A DNA stretch of 64,000 nucleotides from Streptomyces europaeiscabiei (GCF_036346855.1 NZ_CP107841.1:4220001-4284000), one strand, 5' to 3'; positions 1-8,610 are shown, counted from the first letter of the stretch. Made by a program: numbers and translations. The notes: generated by a model not told the origin, from the sequence alone.

Positions 1-1042
1 TACGACCGGGCTTCACGTCCTTGCCGTACATGTGGATCTTGAGCTGTGGGTCGCGGGCCATGCAGTGCAGGTACGCCGAGTACATGTCGGGGTAGTCGCC
101 GCCGAGGACGTTGACCATGACGGTCCACTTCGCGCGCGGGCGCGGGTCGCCCAGCGGCAGGTCGAGGACGGCCCGTACGTGGTTGGCGAACTGCGAGGTG
201 ATCGCGCCGTCCTGGCTCCAGTGGCCGGAGTTGTGGGGGCGCATGGCCAGCTCGTTGACGAGGATGCGGCCGTCGCGGGTCTGGAAGAGTTCCACGGCCA
301 GGTGGCCGGTCACGTCCAGTTCCTTGGCGATGGTGAGGGCCAGTTGCTCGGCCTTGAGGGCGAGGGCGGGGTCGAGGTCGGGGGCGGGCGCGATGACGGT
401 GTCGCAGACGCCGTTCACCTGCCGAGACTCCACGACCGGGTACGCGACGGCCTGGCCGTGCGGCGACCGTACGACGCCCGCGGCCAGCTCCCGTACGAAG
501 TCGACCTTCTCCTCCGCGAGGACCGGGACGCCGGCGCGGAAGGGCTCGGCGGCGTCCTCGACCGACCGGACGACCCACACGCCCTTGCCGTCGTAGCCGC
601 CGCGGACCGTCTTGAGGATGACCGGAAACCCCTCGCCCTCGGCGGCGAAAGCGGCCACGTCGTCGGGGTCCGCGACGATGCGGTGCCGTGGGCAGGGCAC
701 GCCGATCGCGTCGAGCCTCGCGCGCATCACGCCCTTGTCCTGGGCGTGCTGGAGCGCGTCCGGCCCCGGGCGCACGGGGATGCCGTCCGCCTCCAGGGCG
801 CGTAGATGCTCGGTGGGTACGTGTTCGTGATCGAAGGTGATCACGTCGCAGCCCTGCGCGAACGCACGCAGCGTGTCGAGGTCGCGGTAGTCGCCGATGA
901 CGACATCACCGACGACCTGCGCCGCGGAATCCTGAGGGGTGTCACTGAGGAGCTTGAACCTGATGCCGAGCGGGATGCCCGCCTCGTGTGTCATACGAGC
1001 GAGCTGGCCCCCGCCGACCATGCCGACTACCGGGAACGTCAC
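1..1042 (-). CDS. purK: N5-carboxyaminoimidazole ribonucleotide synthase PurK, 3' end cut off
   Basis: ATP-grasp enzyme of purine synthesis that carboxylates AIR with bicarbonate and ATP; PurE then isomerises the product. Reading the minus strand from the GTG at 1042 gives MTFPVVGMVGGGQLARM, the N-terminal nucleotide-binding GGGQLARM signature of PurK. It is followed by DTLRAFAQGCDVITFDHEHV and the ATP-grasp segments ILKTVRGGYDGKGV, LAEEKVDFVRELA and VNELAMRPHNSGHW. The reading frame is open to base 1, so about 347 residues are visible and the last 20-40 are outside the window. A GGGGGC stretch precedes the GTG. purE normally follows in actinomycetes and would lie to the left. Function is confident; only the start is an inference. 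Confidence 0.93.
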   Translation of the reverse strand, partial: MTFPVVGMVGGGQLARMTHEAGIPLGIRFKLLSDTPQDSAAQVVGDVVIGDYRDLDTLRAFAQGCDVITFDHEHVPTEHLRALEADGIPVRPGPDALQHAQDKGVMRARLDAIGVPCPRHRIVADPDDVAAFAAEGEGFPVILKTVRGGYDGKGVWVVRSVEDAAEPFRAGVPVLAEEKVDFVRELAAGVVRSPHGQAVAYPVVESRQVNGVCDTVIAPAPDLDPALALKAEQLALTIAKELDVTGHLAVELFQTRDGRILVNELAMRPHNSGHWSQDGAITSQFANHVRAVLDLPLGDPRPRAKWTVMVNVLGGDYPDMYSAYLHCMARDPQLKIHMYGKDVKPGR

Positions 1043-1294
1043 GCCCCCAGGGTATCGGCCACGGAATCGGCCACTCCCCGGTGCCCGATTTCCCCGCCCT
1101 TTTCCCCACTGGACCGCCCCTGGACCTCCCCCGTGTCGCGGCTGTGAGCTTCCGCACAGGCATTGCCCAGGGGCGCTGGTTAGCATGGCTGAACCAGTGG
1201 TTTTCGACCGAAGATCAACTCATTTCGGACGGAGCAGCAACCGGCTGACCACCGGCACGACACCGACCGGACCGAGCGACGGGGGCCGCACACC

Positions 1295-1837
1295 ATGGGA
1301 AGTACCACCTCGGGGCCCGATACGAAGCCCCGCAGCGCCCTGCGCCGCCGGATCGACCTGCTCGTACGCGAGGTCGCCAAGTTCGGCGCGGTGGGCGGTG
1401 TGGGGCTGTTGGTGAACCTCGCGGTCTTCAACCTCGTGCGGCACACCACCGACCTGCAGGTCGTCCGGGCCAGCGTCATAGCGACAGTCGTCGCGATCGC
1501 GTTCAACTACGTGGGCTTCCGCTACTTCACGTACCGGGACCGTGACAAGAGCGGCCGTACGAAGGAGCTGTCGCTGTTCCTGCTGTTCAGCGCGGTCGGG
1601 CTGGTGATCGAGAACGGGGTGCTCTACACCGCCACGTACGGCTTCGACTGGGACAGCCCCCTGCAGTCCAACATCTTCAAGTTCCTCGGCATCGGCATCG
1701 CGACACTCTTCCGCTTCTGGTCGTACCGCACCTGGGTGTTCCGGGCGCTCCCGGCCCGCGAGGCGGTGGCGAGCGCGGAGTCGTTCCTCGAAGCCGGAGC
1801 CGCCCACCCGCCCGCGGTCACAGGCAAGCGCCGCTAG
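1295..1837 (+). CDS. GtrA-family membrane protein
   Basis: 180-residue polytopic membrane protein of the GtrA family, whose members help flip or modify polyprenyl-linked sugars in surface glycan synthesis. Four hydrophobic segments are visible at about residues 30-50, 58-80, 93-113 and 125-147. The family pattern is clear: a charged N-terminus ending FGAVGGVGLLVNLAVFNL, then the NYVGFRYFTYR segment typical of GtrA, and RFWSYRTWVFR near the end. It is transcribed away from purK with a 252-bp gap and ends convergently with the histidine kinase at 1968. The specific sugar or lipid cannot be inferred. Confidence 0.85.
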   Translation: MGSTTSGPDTKPRSALRRRIDLLVREVAKFGAVGGVGLLVNLAVFNLVRHTTDLQVVRASVIATVVAIAFNYVGFRYFTYRDRDKSGRTKELSLFLLFSAVGLVIENGVLYTATYGFDWDSPLQSNIFKFLGIGIATLFRFWSYRTWVFRALPAREAVASAESFLEAGAAHPPAVTGKRR

Positions 1838-1843
1838 ACGGCC

Positions 1844-1905
1844 GCGCCCCTTCAGGGGCGCGGGGAACTGCGCGAACGGCCACGGACGGCCCACGGTCGC
1901 CGTCC
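1844..1905 (+). repeat. Dispersed intergenic element, copy 1
   Basis: Contains TTCAGGGGCGCGGGGAACTG followed by CGCGA, a motif that recurs between genes at about 20970, 32251, 32584, 35176 and 43340 and in a weaker form at 3356. It sits between the convergent ends of the gtrA-like gene and the histidine kinase. Both the position and the GC-rich self-complementary core fit an intergenic repeat with a transcript-end role; the role is inference. Confidence 0.6.
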
Positions 1906-1967
1906 GACGTCCCGGAGCCACGGCACGTCCGCGCACGCCACCCGTACCGAGCCGCCGAGCCGCCGAG

Positions 1968-3236
1968 CTAGCGAACGGGCCGGTCACCGCCGGACGGCGT
2001 CCGCACCGGCGTCCGCGAAAGGAACAGCCCGAACACCGGCGGCTGCGCCTGGAGCATCTCCAGGCGCCCCCCGTCGGCCTCCGCGAGGTCGCGCGCCACG
2101 GCCAGCCCGATGCCTGTCGAGTTGTGCCCGCTGATCGCCCGCTCGAAGATCCGTGCCCCGAGGTCGGCGGGGACGCCGGGCCCCTCGTCGGTGACCTCGA
2201 TCACCGCCTGGTTCCCGGTGACGCGCGTGCGCAACGCCACCGTGCCGCCGCCGTGCATGAGCGAGTTCTCGATCAGCGCGGCCAGCACCTGCGCGACCGC
2301 GCCCGGCGTGCCCACGGCCTGGAGATGCCGCTTGCCCGAGCTGACGACTGCCCGGCCTTCACCGCGGTAGGCCGGCCGCCACTCCTCCAGCTGCTGCTTG
2401 ATGACCTCGTCGAGCTCGAAGGAGACGGCGGAGCCGTTGCGGGGGTCGCGGGAGTTGGTGAGGAGCCGCTCCACGACGTCCGTGAGGCGCTCGACCTGGG
2501 TGAGCGCGATGTGCGCCTCCTCCTTCACCGTGGCGAGATCGTCGGTGAGGGTGATCTCCTCCAGGCGCATGGACAGCGCGGTCAGCGGCGTACGCAGCTG
2601 GTGGGACGCGTCCGCGGCGAGGCGCCGCTCGGCGGTCAGCATGCGGCCGATGCGCTCGGCGGAGGAGTCCAGCACGTCGGCGACCCGGTCCAGCTCCGGG
2701 ACGCCGTACCTCTTGTGGCGGGGGCGCGGGTCGCCGGAGCCGAGCCGTTCGGCGGTCTCGGCGAGGTCGGTGAGCGGGGAGGCGAGGCGGTTGGCCTGGC
2801 GTACGGCGAGGAGGACGGCGGCGATCACGGCGAGCAGGGCGACCGCCGCGATGATCAGCAGCGTACGGCCGACCTCGCGGCTGACCGACGAGCGGGACTC
2901 CTCGACCGTGACGACCTCGTCCTTCTCGCCCTTGGCCTCGTGACGGATGACGTCGCCGACGGGCTTGTCACCGATCTCGATCGGGGTCTGGCCGGGGATC
3001 TCGATACGGGCGTAGCGCTCGTCCCCGACCTGGTCCCTGAGGACCTCCGCGGTGATCCGTTCGTCGCCGATGATGCGGCTGTCCACGATGCTCGTCAGTT
3101 GGACCGCCTCGGACTCCACGCGTTCCTGGGCGCTGTTGCTGATCGTGCGGGTCTCGACGATGACGAGGGAGACGCCGAAGACGGCGATGACGACGAGGAC
3201 GACGGCGAGTGTGGACTGGATGAGACGGCGACGCAC
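1968..3236 (-). CDS. Two-component sensor histidine kinase
   Basis: 422-residue membrane sensor kinase. It has an N-terminal membrane helix (about residues 7-27), an extracytoplasmic region of about 100 residues, a second helix (about 127-147) and a HAMP segment beginning near RQANRLASPLTDLAETAERL. The H-box DASHQLRTPLTAL (His about residue 215) receives the phosphate. The ATPase domain shows N-box LIENSLMHGGG, G1 DEGPGVP and G2 STGIGLAVARDL. It phosphorylates the response regulator encoded 230 bp upstream (3467-4144), on the same strand. The gap holds a repeat element, so co-transcription is likely but not shown. The signal sensed is unknown. Confidence 0.92.
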   Translation of the reverse strand: MRRRLIQSTLAVVLVVIAVFGVSLVIVETRTISNSAQERVESEAVQLTSIVDSRIIGDERITAEVLRDQVGDERYARIEIPGQTPIEIGDKPVGDVIRHEAKGEKDEVVTVEESRSSVSREVGRTLLIIAAVALLAVIAAVLLAVRQANRLASPLTDLAETAERLGSGDPRPRHKRYGVPELDRVADVLDSSAERIGRMLTAERRLAADASHQLRTPLTALSMRLEEITLTDDLATVKEEAHIALTQVERLTDVVERLLTNSRDPRNGSAVSFELDEVIKQQLEEWRPAYRGEGRAVVSSGKRHLQAVGTPGAVAQVLAALIENSLMHGGGTVALRTRVTGNQAVIEVTDEGPGVPADLGARIFERAISGHNSTGIGLAVARDLAEADGGRLEMLQAQPPVFGLFLSRTPVRTPSGGDRPVR

Positions 3237-3351
3237 GGTTGCCCTCCGAGCGGGGCGGGGTTGTTCTGGGACCTTCGATTGTGCGGCACCCGGCGCCCGA
3301 GGTGGGGCTGGGGTCAGGGACGCTTACCCGCGTGTGCACGGGTGCCGCCGC

Positions 3352-3465
3352 ACCCGCAAGGGGCGAAGCCCCCGAAGGGGCTCGGGGAACCGCGCGGCCG
3401 GCCGCAACCCATCCGCAGCCGCCGCGCACCCCCGAGCCGCTGGGCGCCCGGCCTCACCGACCGGC
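3352..3465. repeat. Dispersed intergenic element, divergent copy
   Basis: Sequence reading AAGGGGCGAAGCCCCCGAAG, then GGGGCTCGGGGAACCGCGCG and ending near CTGGGCGCCCGG. This is a diverged relative of the dispersed element seen at 1844 and 32584, and it sits inside the response-regulator/kinase pair. The first part can fold (GGGGCGAAGCCCC). Confidence 0.45.
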
Positions 3466-3466
3466 G

Positions 3467-4144
3467 TCAGTTCTTCTCGAACCGGAACCCGACCCCTCGC
3501 ACCGTCGCGATGTACCGGGGGTTCGCCGCGTCGTCGCCGAGCTTCTTCCGAAGCCAGGAGATGTGCATGTCGAGGGTCTTGGTCGACGACCACCACGTCG
3601 TGTCCCAGACCTCGCGCATCAGCTGGTCACGGGTGACGACCCGCCCCGCGTCGCGCACGAGCACCCGCAGCAGGTCGAACTCCTTCGCGGTGAGCTGCAG
3701 CTCCTCGTCGCCCATCCACGCCCGGTGCGACTCGACGTCGATCCGGACCCCATGGGTGGCAGGCGGCTGCGCCGGCTCCGTGGCGCCGCGCCGGAGCAGG
3801 GCCCGCACGCGGGCGAGCAACTCGGCGAGCCGGAAGGGCTTGGTGACGTAGTCGTCGGCGCCCGCGTCGAGGCCGACGACGGTGTCCACCTCGTCGGCGC
3901 GCGCGGTCAGGATGAGGATCGGCACGGTGTGGCCCTCGGCACGCAGCCGACGGGCCACCTCCAGGCCGTCCATCCCGGGCAGCCCCAGGTCCAGGACGAC
4001 CAGGTCGACGCCCCCCTGCATTCCGGCGTCCAGCGCGGTGGGTCCGTCCTCGCGGACCTCCACCTCGTACCCTTCCCGGCGCAGTGCGCGAGCCAACGGC
4101 TCCGAGATGGACGCGTCGTCCTCGGCGAGCAGTACACGGGTCAT
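3467..4144 (-). CDS. OmpR-family response regulator
   Basis: 225 residues from the ATG at 4144 (MTRVLLAEDDASISEPLARA). The receiver domain (1-115) has the acidic pair EDD, the phospho-acceptor Asp in VVLDLGLPGMDG (about residue 52), the Thr in LILTARA and the Lys in DYVTKPF. The C-terminal winged helix (about 130-225) has the OmpR pattern LTAKEFDLLRVLVRDAGRVV and ends with YIATVRGVGFRFEKN. Longer frames upstream of 4144 lack the family N-terminus, which is why this start is chosen. It pairs with the kinase at 1968-3236. The target genes are not evident; the divergent POT transporter gene is a candidate. Confidence 0.93.
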   Translation of the reverse strand: MTRVLLAEDDASISEPLARALRREGYEVEVREDGPTALDAGMQGGVDLVVLDLGLPGMDGLEVARRLRAEGHTVPILILTARADEVDTVVGLDAGADDYVTKPFRLAELLARVRALLRRGATEPAQPPATHGVRIDVESHRAWMGDEELQLTAKEFDLLRVLVRDAGRVVTRDQLMREVWDTTWWSSTKTLDMHISWLRKKLGDDAANPRYIATVRGVGFRFEKN

Positions 4145-4803
4145 GGGGTGATGGTAGTCCGCCGAGAACCGCAGGTGGAGGGTGATCGGCAAGCACGATT
4201 CACACCTTTGTCCAACGGTTCCCTTACTTCCCGGGGGCATGATCCACTGCGGCGGGCGTTTCGTCCCCCCGGCGGTGAAGATCGCCGACGTTGCCGGGCG
4301 TCGTGTGAAGAAGGCGGTCCGGTCCGGTGCGGATCACGCGCCGATCCCGCGATCATGGCGTGAACATGGCGCGACCACACCGCACGACGCGTGGTTACAC
4401 CCTGCGTCCACACGGGCGAACCTGTGAATGACCTTCGAATGCACACTCACACTTGCCTTCTTACCTGTGATCCGCCTCTCAAGGCCTTTCTTTTCCCGCA
4501 GTCTTCTGGCGTATGGTGACGGAACGCCTGTAGCAACACGTGAGGGCCTTTGGCGGTATATGTGCGCTGAAGGTCTCTTTTGTGTGCGGAACCGATCTGT
4601 GGCCGGGCCCCGAACACGCGGGACGCATCGTCGCGTCGACGCGCGCGGAGGGGCGTGGATCCCGGCGGCCGCCGTCCGCCGCCCCGTGACCCGGGGCGGA
4701 CTCCCGTGGGCGTGGGTGGACGTCCCGGCCCGCCGCTGCCGGCCGCCTCCCTCCACCGGGCGTGCGCCCCCACGTGCGCCGTCCCGACCTGCAAGGAACG
4801 ACC
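4145..4803. other. Intergenic region between response regulator and transporter
   Basis: 659 bp separating divergent genes. No credible gene is present; the frames here lack family features and codon bias. The part from about 4430 to 4590 is noticeably less GC-rich than its surroundings (TTTCTTTTCC, GGCGGTATATGTG), which fits promoters for the divergent genes, but I could not assign -35/-10 boxes with confidence. Confidence 0.5.
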
Positions 4804-6348
4804 ATGGCGTCCAGCCTGACGAAGGACTCGGCCGGCCGGGGAACCCCCGGCACCGAGGGCACCTTCTTCGGCCACCCCCGCGGACTGGCCACTCTCTTCA
4901 TGACCGAGATGTGGGAGCGGTTCTCCTACTACGGCATGAAGGCCCTCCTCACCGTCTACCTGCTCTCCGGCGGCCCCGACGCCGGCAAGGGGAGCATGGG
5001 CGGCGGCCTGGCCATGGACCTGGCCACCACCACCACGATCGTCGCCGTCTACTCGGCGATGGTGTATCTGCTCGCGATGCCCGGCGGCTGGCTCGGCGAC
5101 CGTGTCTGGGGCCCCCGCAGGACGGTGACGATCGCCGCGGTCACCATCATGTCCGGGCACCTGGTGCTCGCCCTGCCGGGCGGTCAGGCACCGTTCTTCG
5201 CGGGCCTGGCGCTGGTCGCCGCCGGCTCCGGTCTGCTGAAGGCCAACATCTCCACGATGGTGGGCCATCTGTACGACGGCCCCGGCGACCCTCGGCGCGA
5301 CGGCGGCTTCACGATCTTCTACATGGGCATCAACGCGGGTGCCTTCTTCGCCCCGCTGGTCATCGGCACCGTCGGCCAGGAGGTCAACTGGCACCTCGGC
5401 TTCGGTCTGGCCGCGGTCGGCATGGCCGTCGGCCTCGCCGTCTTCCTCGCCGGCAGCCGGACCCTGAGCCCGACGAGCGACATGGTCCCCAAGCCTCTGG
5501 CGGCCGAGGAGCGTGCCTCCTGGCTGCGCAAGGGTCTGCTCTGGCTGGCCGTCGCGGCCGTCTTCTACGGCGCCGTGGGCCTCAGCGGCCACTTCACCCT
5601 GAACTGGGCGATGATCCCGCTGACCGTCATCGGTCTGGTCGTCCCCGCCGGTGTGCTGCTGCGCATCAAGCGGGACAAGGAACTGACCACCGCCGAACAG
5701 TCGAAGATGACCGGCTACATCTGGTTCTTCGTCGCCGCCGCCGTGTTCTGGATGATCTACGACCAGGGCGCGTCCACGGTCCAGGCCTTCGGCTCGAACG
5801 GCGAGAAGGTGGCCGGCTCGCTGCTCGGCTTCGAGTTCCCGACCTCCTGGTACCAGTCGCTGAACCCGCTGTTCATCATGGCGCTGGCCCCGGTGTTCGC
5901 CTGGCTCTGGCTGTGGCTGAACCGCCAGGGCAGGGAGCCGAGCACGGCCGTGAAGTTCGCCATGGCCCTCGTGCTCATCGGCGTCTCGTTCTTCTTCTTC
6001 CTGATCCCGCTGGGGATGGCGGCGGACGGCACCCTGACCAGCCCGATGTGGCTGGTGGGCATCTACTTCATCCAGACCGTCGGTGAGCTGTGCCTCTCCC
6101 CGGTCGGCCTGTCGGTGACGACGAAGATGGCCCCGGCCAAGTACGCCAGCCAGATGATGGGCGTGTGGTTCCTCGCGGTCACCGCGGGCGACTCCGTCAC
6201 CGGCCTGCTCTCCAATCCCGCCGTCGGCGGCTTCGACCTCAGCGGCACCGGCATGGTCGCCGTCGAGGCCACCCTCGCCGTCCTCGCCGGCTTCGCGATC
6301 CACATGTACCGCAGGAAGGTCAGAGCCCTCACGGGCGACGTCAACTGA
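4804..6348 (+). CDS. Proton-dependent oligopeptide transporter (POT/PTR2 family)
   Basis: 514-residue major-facilitator protein that imports di- and tripeptides with protons. The N-terminal POT signature MTEMWERFSYYGMKALLTVY contains the ExxER motif used for proton coupling. The second PTR2 signature region is seen as FTIFYMGINAGAFFAPLV. About 12-14 membrane segments are predicted, including two long hydrophobic runs around residues 385-430. The ATG at 4804 is chosen because AAGGAACG lies just upstream and the POT signature starts at the usual distance; an in-frame ATG at 4762 lacks these. A stem-loop follows the stop codon. Confidence 0.93.
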   Translation: MASSLTKDSAGRGTPGTEGTFFGHPRGLATLFMTEMWERFSYYGMKALLTVYLLSGGPDAGKGSMGGGLAMDLATTTTIVAVYSAMVYLLAMPGGWLGDRVWGPRRTVTIAAVTIMSGHLVLALPGGQAPFFAGLALVAAGSGLLKANISTMVGHLYDGPGDPRRDGGFTIFYMGINAGAFFAPLVIGTVGQEVNWHLGFGLAAVGMAVGLAVFLAGSRTLSPTSDMVPKPLAAEERASWLRKGLLWLAVAAVFYGAVGLSGHFTLNWAMIPLTVIGLVVPAGVLLRIKRDKELTTAEQSKMTGYIWFFVAAAVFWMIYDQGASTVQAFGSNGEKVAGSLLGFEFPTSWYQSLNPLFIMALAPVFAWLWLWLNRQGREPSTAVKFAMALVLIGVSFFFFLIPLGMAADGTLTSPMWLVGIYFIQTVGELCLSPVGLSVTTKMAPAKYASQMMGVWFLAVTAGDSVTGLLSNPAVGGFDLSGTGMVAVEATLAVLAGFAIHMYRRKVRALTGDVN

Positions 6349-6373
6349 CCCCGACACCCGCCGATCCGCGGGC

Positions 6374-6408
6374 AGGGCCGCCACACCCGGAGGTGCGGCG
6401 GCCCTTTC
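6374..6408 (+). terminator. Stem-loop after the POT transporter
   Basis: AGGGCCGCC pairs with GGCGGCCCT around a short loop and is followed by TTTCCC, 25 bp beyond the stop. This is a plausible factor-independent terminator. Confidence 0.6.
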
Positions 6409-6416
6409 CCGTCTCC

Positions 6417-6692
6417 GCCATGGATGTGTCCTCCTGCCTCACGTGGACGGGTGGCCCTGCCTCACGTGGCGGTGCCCTCCCGCCACACGTGGACGGGTCG
6501 CCCTGCCTCACGTGACGGTGCCCTCCCGCCACACATGAACGGGTCGCCCTGCCTCACGTGGATGTGTCCTCCCGCCACACGTGGACGGGTCGCCCTGCCT
6601 CACGTGACGGTGCCCTCCCGCCACACGTGGATGTGTCCTCCCGCCTCACATGAACGGGTCGCCCTGCCTCACGTGGATGTGTCCTCCCGCGT
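6417..6692. repeat. Array of twelve 23-bp tandem repeats with CACGTG cores
   Basis: Eleven CACGTG or CACATG hexamers start at 6440, 6463, 6486, 6509, 6532, 6555, 6578, 6601, 6624, 6647 and 6670, exactly 23 bp apart. They are preceded by one degenerate copy. Two body types alternate after the core: one reads GGACGGGTCGCCCTGCCT, the other GGATGTGTCCTCCCGCC or GACGGTGCCCTCCCGCCA. There are no unique spacers, so this is not CRISPR. The array overlaps the last codons of the minus-strand gene at 6669 and lies directly after the transporter terminator. Confidence 0.95.
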
Positions 6693-7862
6693 CGAGGAGA
6701 GCCGCGCAGCCCGTGTCTCCCCGGGATCGGTGTCCGGTGTGAACCACGGCAGGGCCGAGGTCGTGCGCGAGGGGGACGGCGTACGGGGTTGCGCGTGTGC
6801 GGCGGTCGAGGGGCTCGGCCTGGGCACCCACACGGGAAGTCCGGGCATCCGTGGCCTCCGCCGCCTCCGTTCGGGGGCCTCGCGCCCCGGCCGTACCCGG
6901 TCCACCGCGGCCATCCCGATCCGGAACAGCGCCGCCGGTACGACGAGGCACAGCATCAGCCAGAAGAGGATGACGCCCCAGGGCCGACCCACGGTCCACG
7001 GTTGTTCGGCGAGGACCTTGCCGCCGTACGTGAGCGAGACGGTGTAGTCGCCGTGGGCCCCGGCCGCGAGGTCCACGGGCAGGGTGATCCGGGCCTTGCG
7101 GCCCGGCTGGATCGTGCCGCGCCACCGCTGTTCCTCCCACCGTGGCGCGAACACGCCGTGGGAGGTGCCGACCCGGAAGACGGGGTTCTTGACGGGCGAG
7201 GTGCCGACGTTGCCGACGGTGAAGACCAGTTCACGGGCGGGCGGCGCCCCGAACCAGGTCAACAGCCCGCCGGAACCCTTCAGCCGACCGTCCGTCAGGA
7301 GCGAGAGCCGTCCGCCGGTCGCATCCTGCGGCAACGGCTCGACCGAGTGCCCGGCGACCTGGAAGACCGCGTCGGCCGCCGCCTTCGGGCCCGTGATGGT
7401 CGAGACGTGCACGACGCACGGACACGGCACCGGTGGCTCGGCCACCGGCAACTCCCGGCGGAAGCCGCCCTTGCCGTCGGCGGTGACGGCCCGCCCGTCG
7501 GCGTTGGCACAGGAGTCGGTGCCGCCGGGCACCCCCCGCGACGGTGTGGACCGACCGCAGATCAGCACCATCAGGATCGCCTTGGGCCGCCAGCCCTCAC
7601 CGGTCACGGTGACCGAACCACCGGTTCCCGCCTGCGTCTTGGACAGCTTCACGGTCGGCTTGTCCGCAGCTTGCGCGGACCCGCCGCCGAAGGGTGCCAC
7701 GAGCACCACGACGAGGGCGAGCACCGCCGTGAGCACCCTCGCCGAGTACGAGGTCGAGCGCAGGGTCGAGGTCAAGGACGAGCGCAGGGTCGAGGACGAG
7801 TAGGTGGTCGGGTACGAGTAGGTGGTCGGGTACGACGCCGGGATCCGCCGCCTTCTGCTCAC
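6669..7862 (-). CDS. Exported Ig-like (neocarzinostatin-like) protein with C-terminal membrane anchor
   Basis: 397 residues from the GTG at 7862. It has an unusually long, Ser/Thr/Tyr-rich N-region with repeated YPTTYS blocks, then a hydrophobic signal segment (about 45-60) ending GSAQAADKP. The next 120 residues (KPTVKLSKTQAGTGGSVTVT, CGRSTPSRGVPGGTDSCANA, VPCPCVVHVS) resemble the immunoglobulin-like fold of neocarzinostatin-type exported proteins. A second beta-rich region follows, then a helix (about 305-325, WGVILFWLMLCLVVPAALF) and a basic cytoplasmic tail. The tail runs into the 23-bp repeat array, so its last dozen residues may be recent. It lies 13 bp behind the LPQTG gene, so the two probably form an operon. 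Function unknown. Confidence 0.72.
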   Translation of the reverse strand: MSRRRRIPASYPTTYSYPTTYSSSTLRSSLTSTLRSTSYSARVLTAVLALVVVLVAPFGGGSAQAADKPTVKLSKTQAGTGGSVTVTGEGWRPKAILMVLICGRSTPSRGVPGGTDSCANADGRAVTADGKGGFRRELPVAEPPVPCPCVVHVSTITGPKAAADAVFQVAGHSVEPLPQDATGGRLSLLTDGRLKGSGGLLTWFGAPPARELVFTVGNVGTSPVKNPVFRVGTSHGVFAPRWEEQRWRGTIQPGRKARITLPVDLAAGAHGDYTVSLTYGGKVLAEQPWTVGRPWGVILFWLMLCLVVPAALFRIGMAAVDRVRPGREAPERRRRRPRMPGLPVWVPRPSPSTAAHAQPRTPSPSRTTSALPWFTPDTDPGETRAARLSSTREDTST

Positions 7863-7875
7863 GTTCCGGCTCCCG

Positions 7876-8610
7876 TCAGCGACGTACCGCCTGATTCCTG
7901 CGTGTCACCCACAGCACCCCCGCCGTGCCCGCGAGCAGCACCGTGCCGCCGAGCGTGCCGAGCGCGACCGCCGAGTCGAGAGGCCCGGTCTGCGGCAGCT
8001 CACCGCCCGAGCCACCCGAGCCGCCCGAGCCGCCGGTGTCGGAACCGCCCCCCGTACCGCCCGAGGCGCCCTCGCCCGCAGCGGTGACGTCGAGAGTCAG
8101 CGACGGGCCGGGATCGTTCCCCGGTGTGCAGGTCGTCACCGTGCCGAGGGCCTTGATGGTGAGCACACCCGCGGTGAACTCGACCTTGCCGGTCTTCCTC
8201 GGGGTGTACGTGCCGCTCAGGTCATTGATCTTGATCGGTGTGTTGGCCGGAAGCGCCTCCTGGTTCGCCGGCCCGGTCACCGTGAGCGTCCCGTTGTCGG
8301 CCCCGCCCAGCTCGATCGTGGCGCTCGGCGTCATCGAGCCCTTGCCCAGCTCGACGGGGCTGGACGACACGCCCTTCTGCCACGACATCGTGATCTTGTA
8401 GCCGTCGCCGCTCTCGACACCCTTGATGTCGATCGGCGACACCGCGGACTTGTCCCCGATCGGCGTCTTGCAGTTGTACTCGACATCCACGACCTCGGCA
8501 TGGGCCACCGGGGCGGCCATCAGCACCGCCGCGCCGGCCAGGGCCGCGAGGGAGGCGAGCGCGGCGGTTCGTTTCTGGTACGTCCGGTACGGCACCTCGG
8601 CACCCCACAT
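7876..8610 (-). CDS. LPQTG-anchored surface protein
   Basis: 244 residues with a signal peptide (about 14-38, ending APVAHAEVV), a beta-rich ectodomain with a few cysteines (YNCKTP, TTCTP), a Gly/Ser linker (SGGSGGSGGSGGE) and LPQTG at about 205-209. A 25-residue hydrophobic segment and RRNQAVRR follow, the classic layout of a sortase substrate. The start is ambiguous: ATG at 8610 or GTG at 8595, the latter with a better placed GGGG. No sortase is encoded here. LPxTG differs from the LAxTG motif of the long chaplins and may use another sortase class. It is paired with the downstream exported protein, suggesting a joint cell-surface complex; this is inference. Confidence 0.82.
   Translation of the reverse strand: MWGAEVPYRTYQKRTAALASLAALAGAAVLMAAPVAHAEVVDVEYNCKTPIGDKSAVSPIDIKGVESGDGYKITMSWQKGVSSSPVELGKGSMTPSATIELGGADNGTLTVTGPANQEALPANTPIKINDLSGTYTPRKTGKVEFTAGVLTIKALGTVTTCTPGNDPGPSLTLDVTAAGEGASGGTGGGSDTGGSGGSGGSGGELPQTGPLDSAVALGTLGGTVLLAGTAGVLWVTRRNQAVRR

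Noticed and set aside
2124..3851. 575-residue plus-strand open frame across the histidine kinase
   Set aside because: It is antisense to the kinase and response regulator, has no family motif, and shows the composition of a frame opposite a GC-rich gene.
4447..6384. 645-residue minus-strand open frame over the POT transporter
   Set aside because: Rich in Gly/Ala/Arg/His with no motif. The plus-strand frame has the POT signature and twelve-helix pattern.
6417..6692. CRISPR array
   Set aside because: The units abut directly with no unique spacers, and no cas genes are in the window.
6424..7047. Plus-strand frame translating the 23-bp repeats
   Set aside because: The repeat unit is not a multiple of three and the frame then lies antisense to the Ig-like protein. 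No ribosome-binding site or family features.
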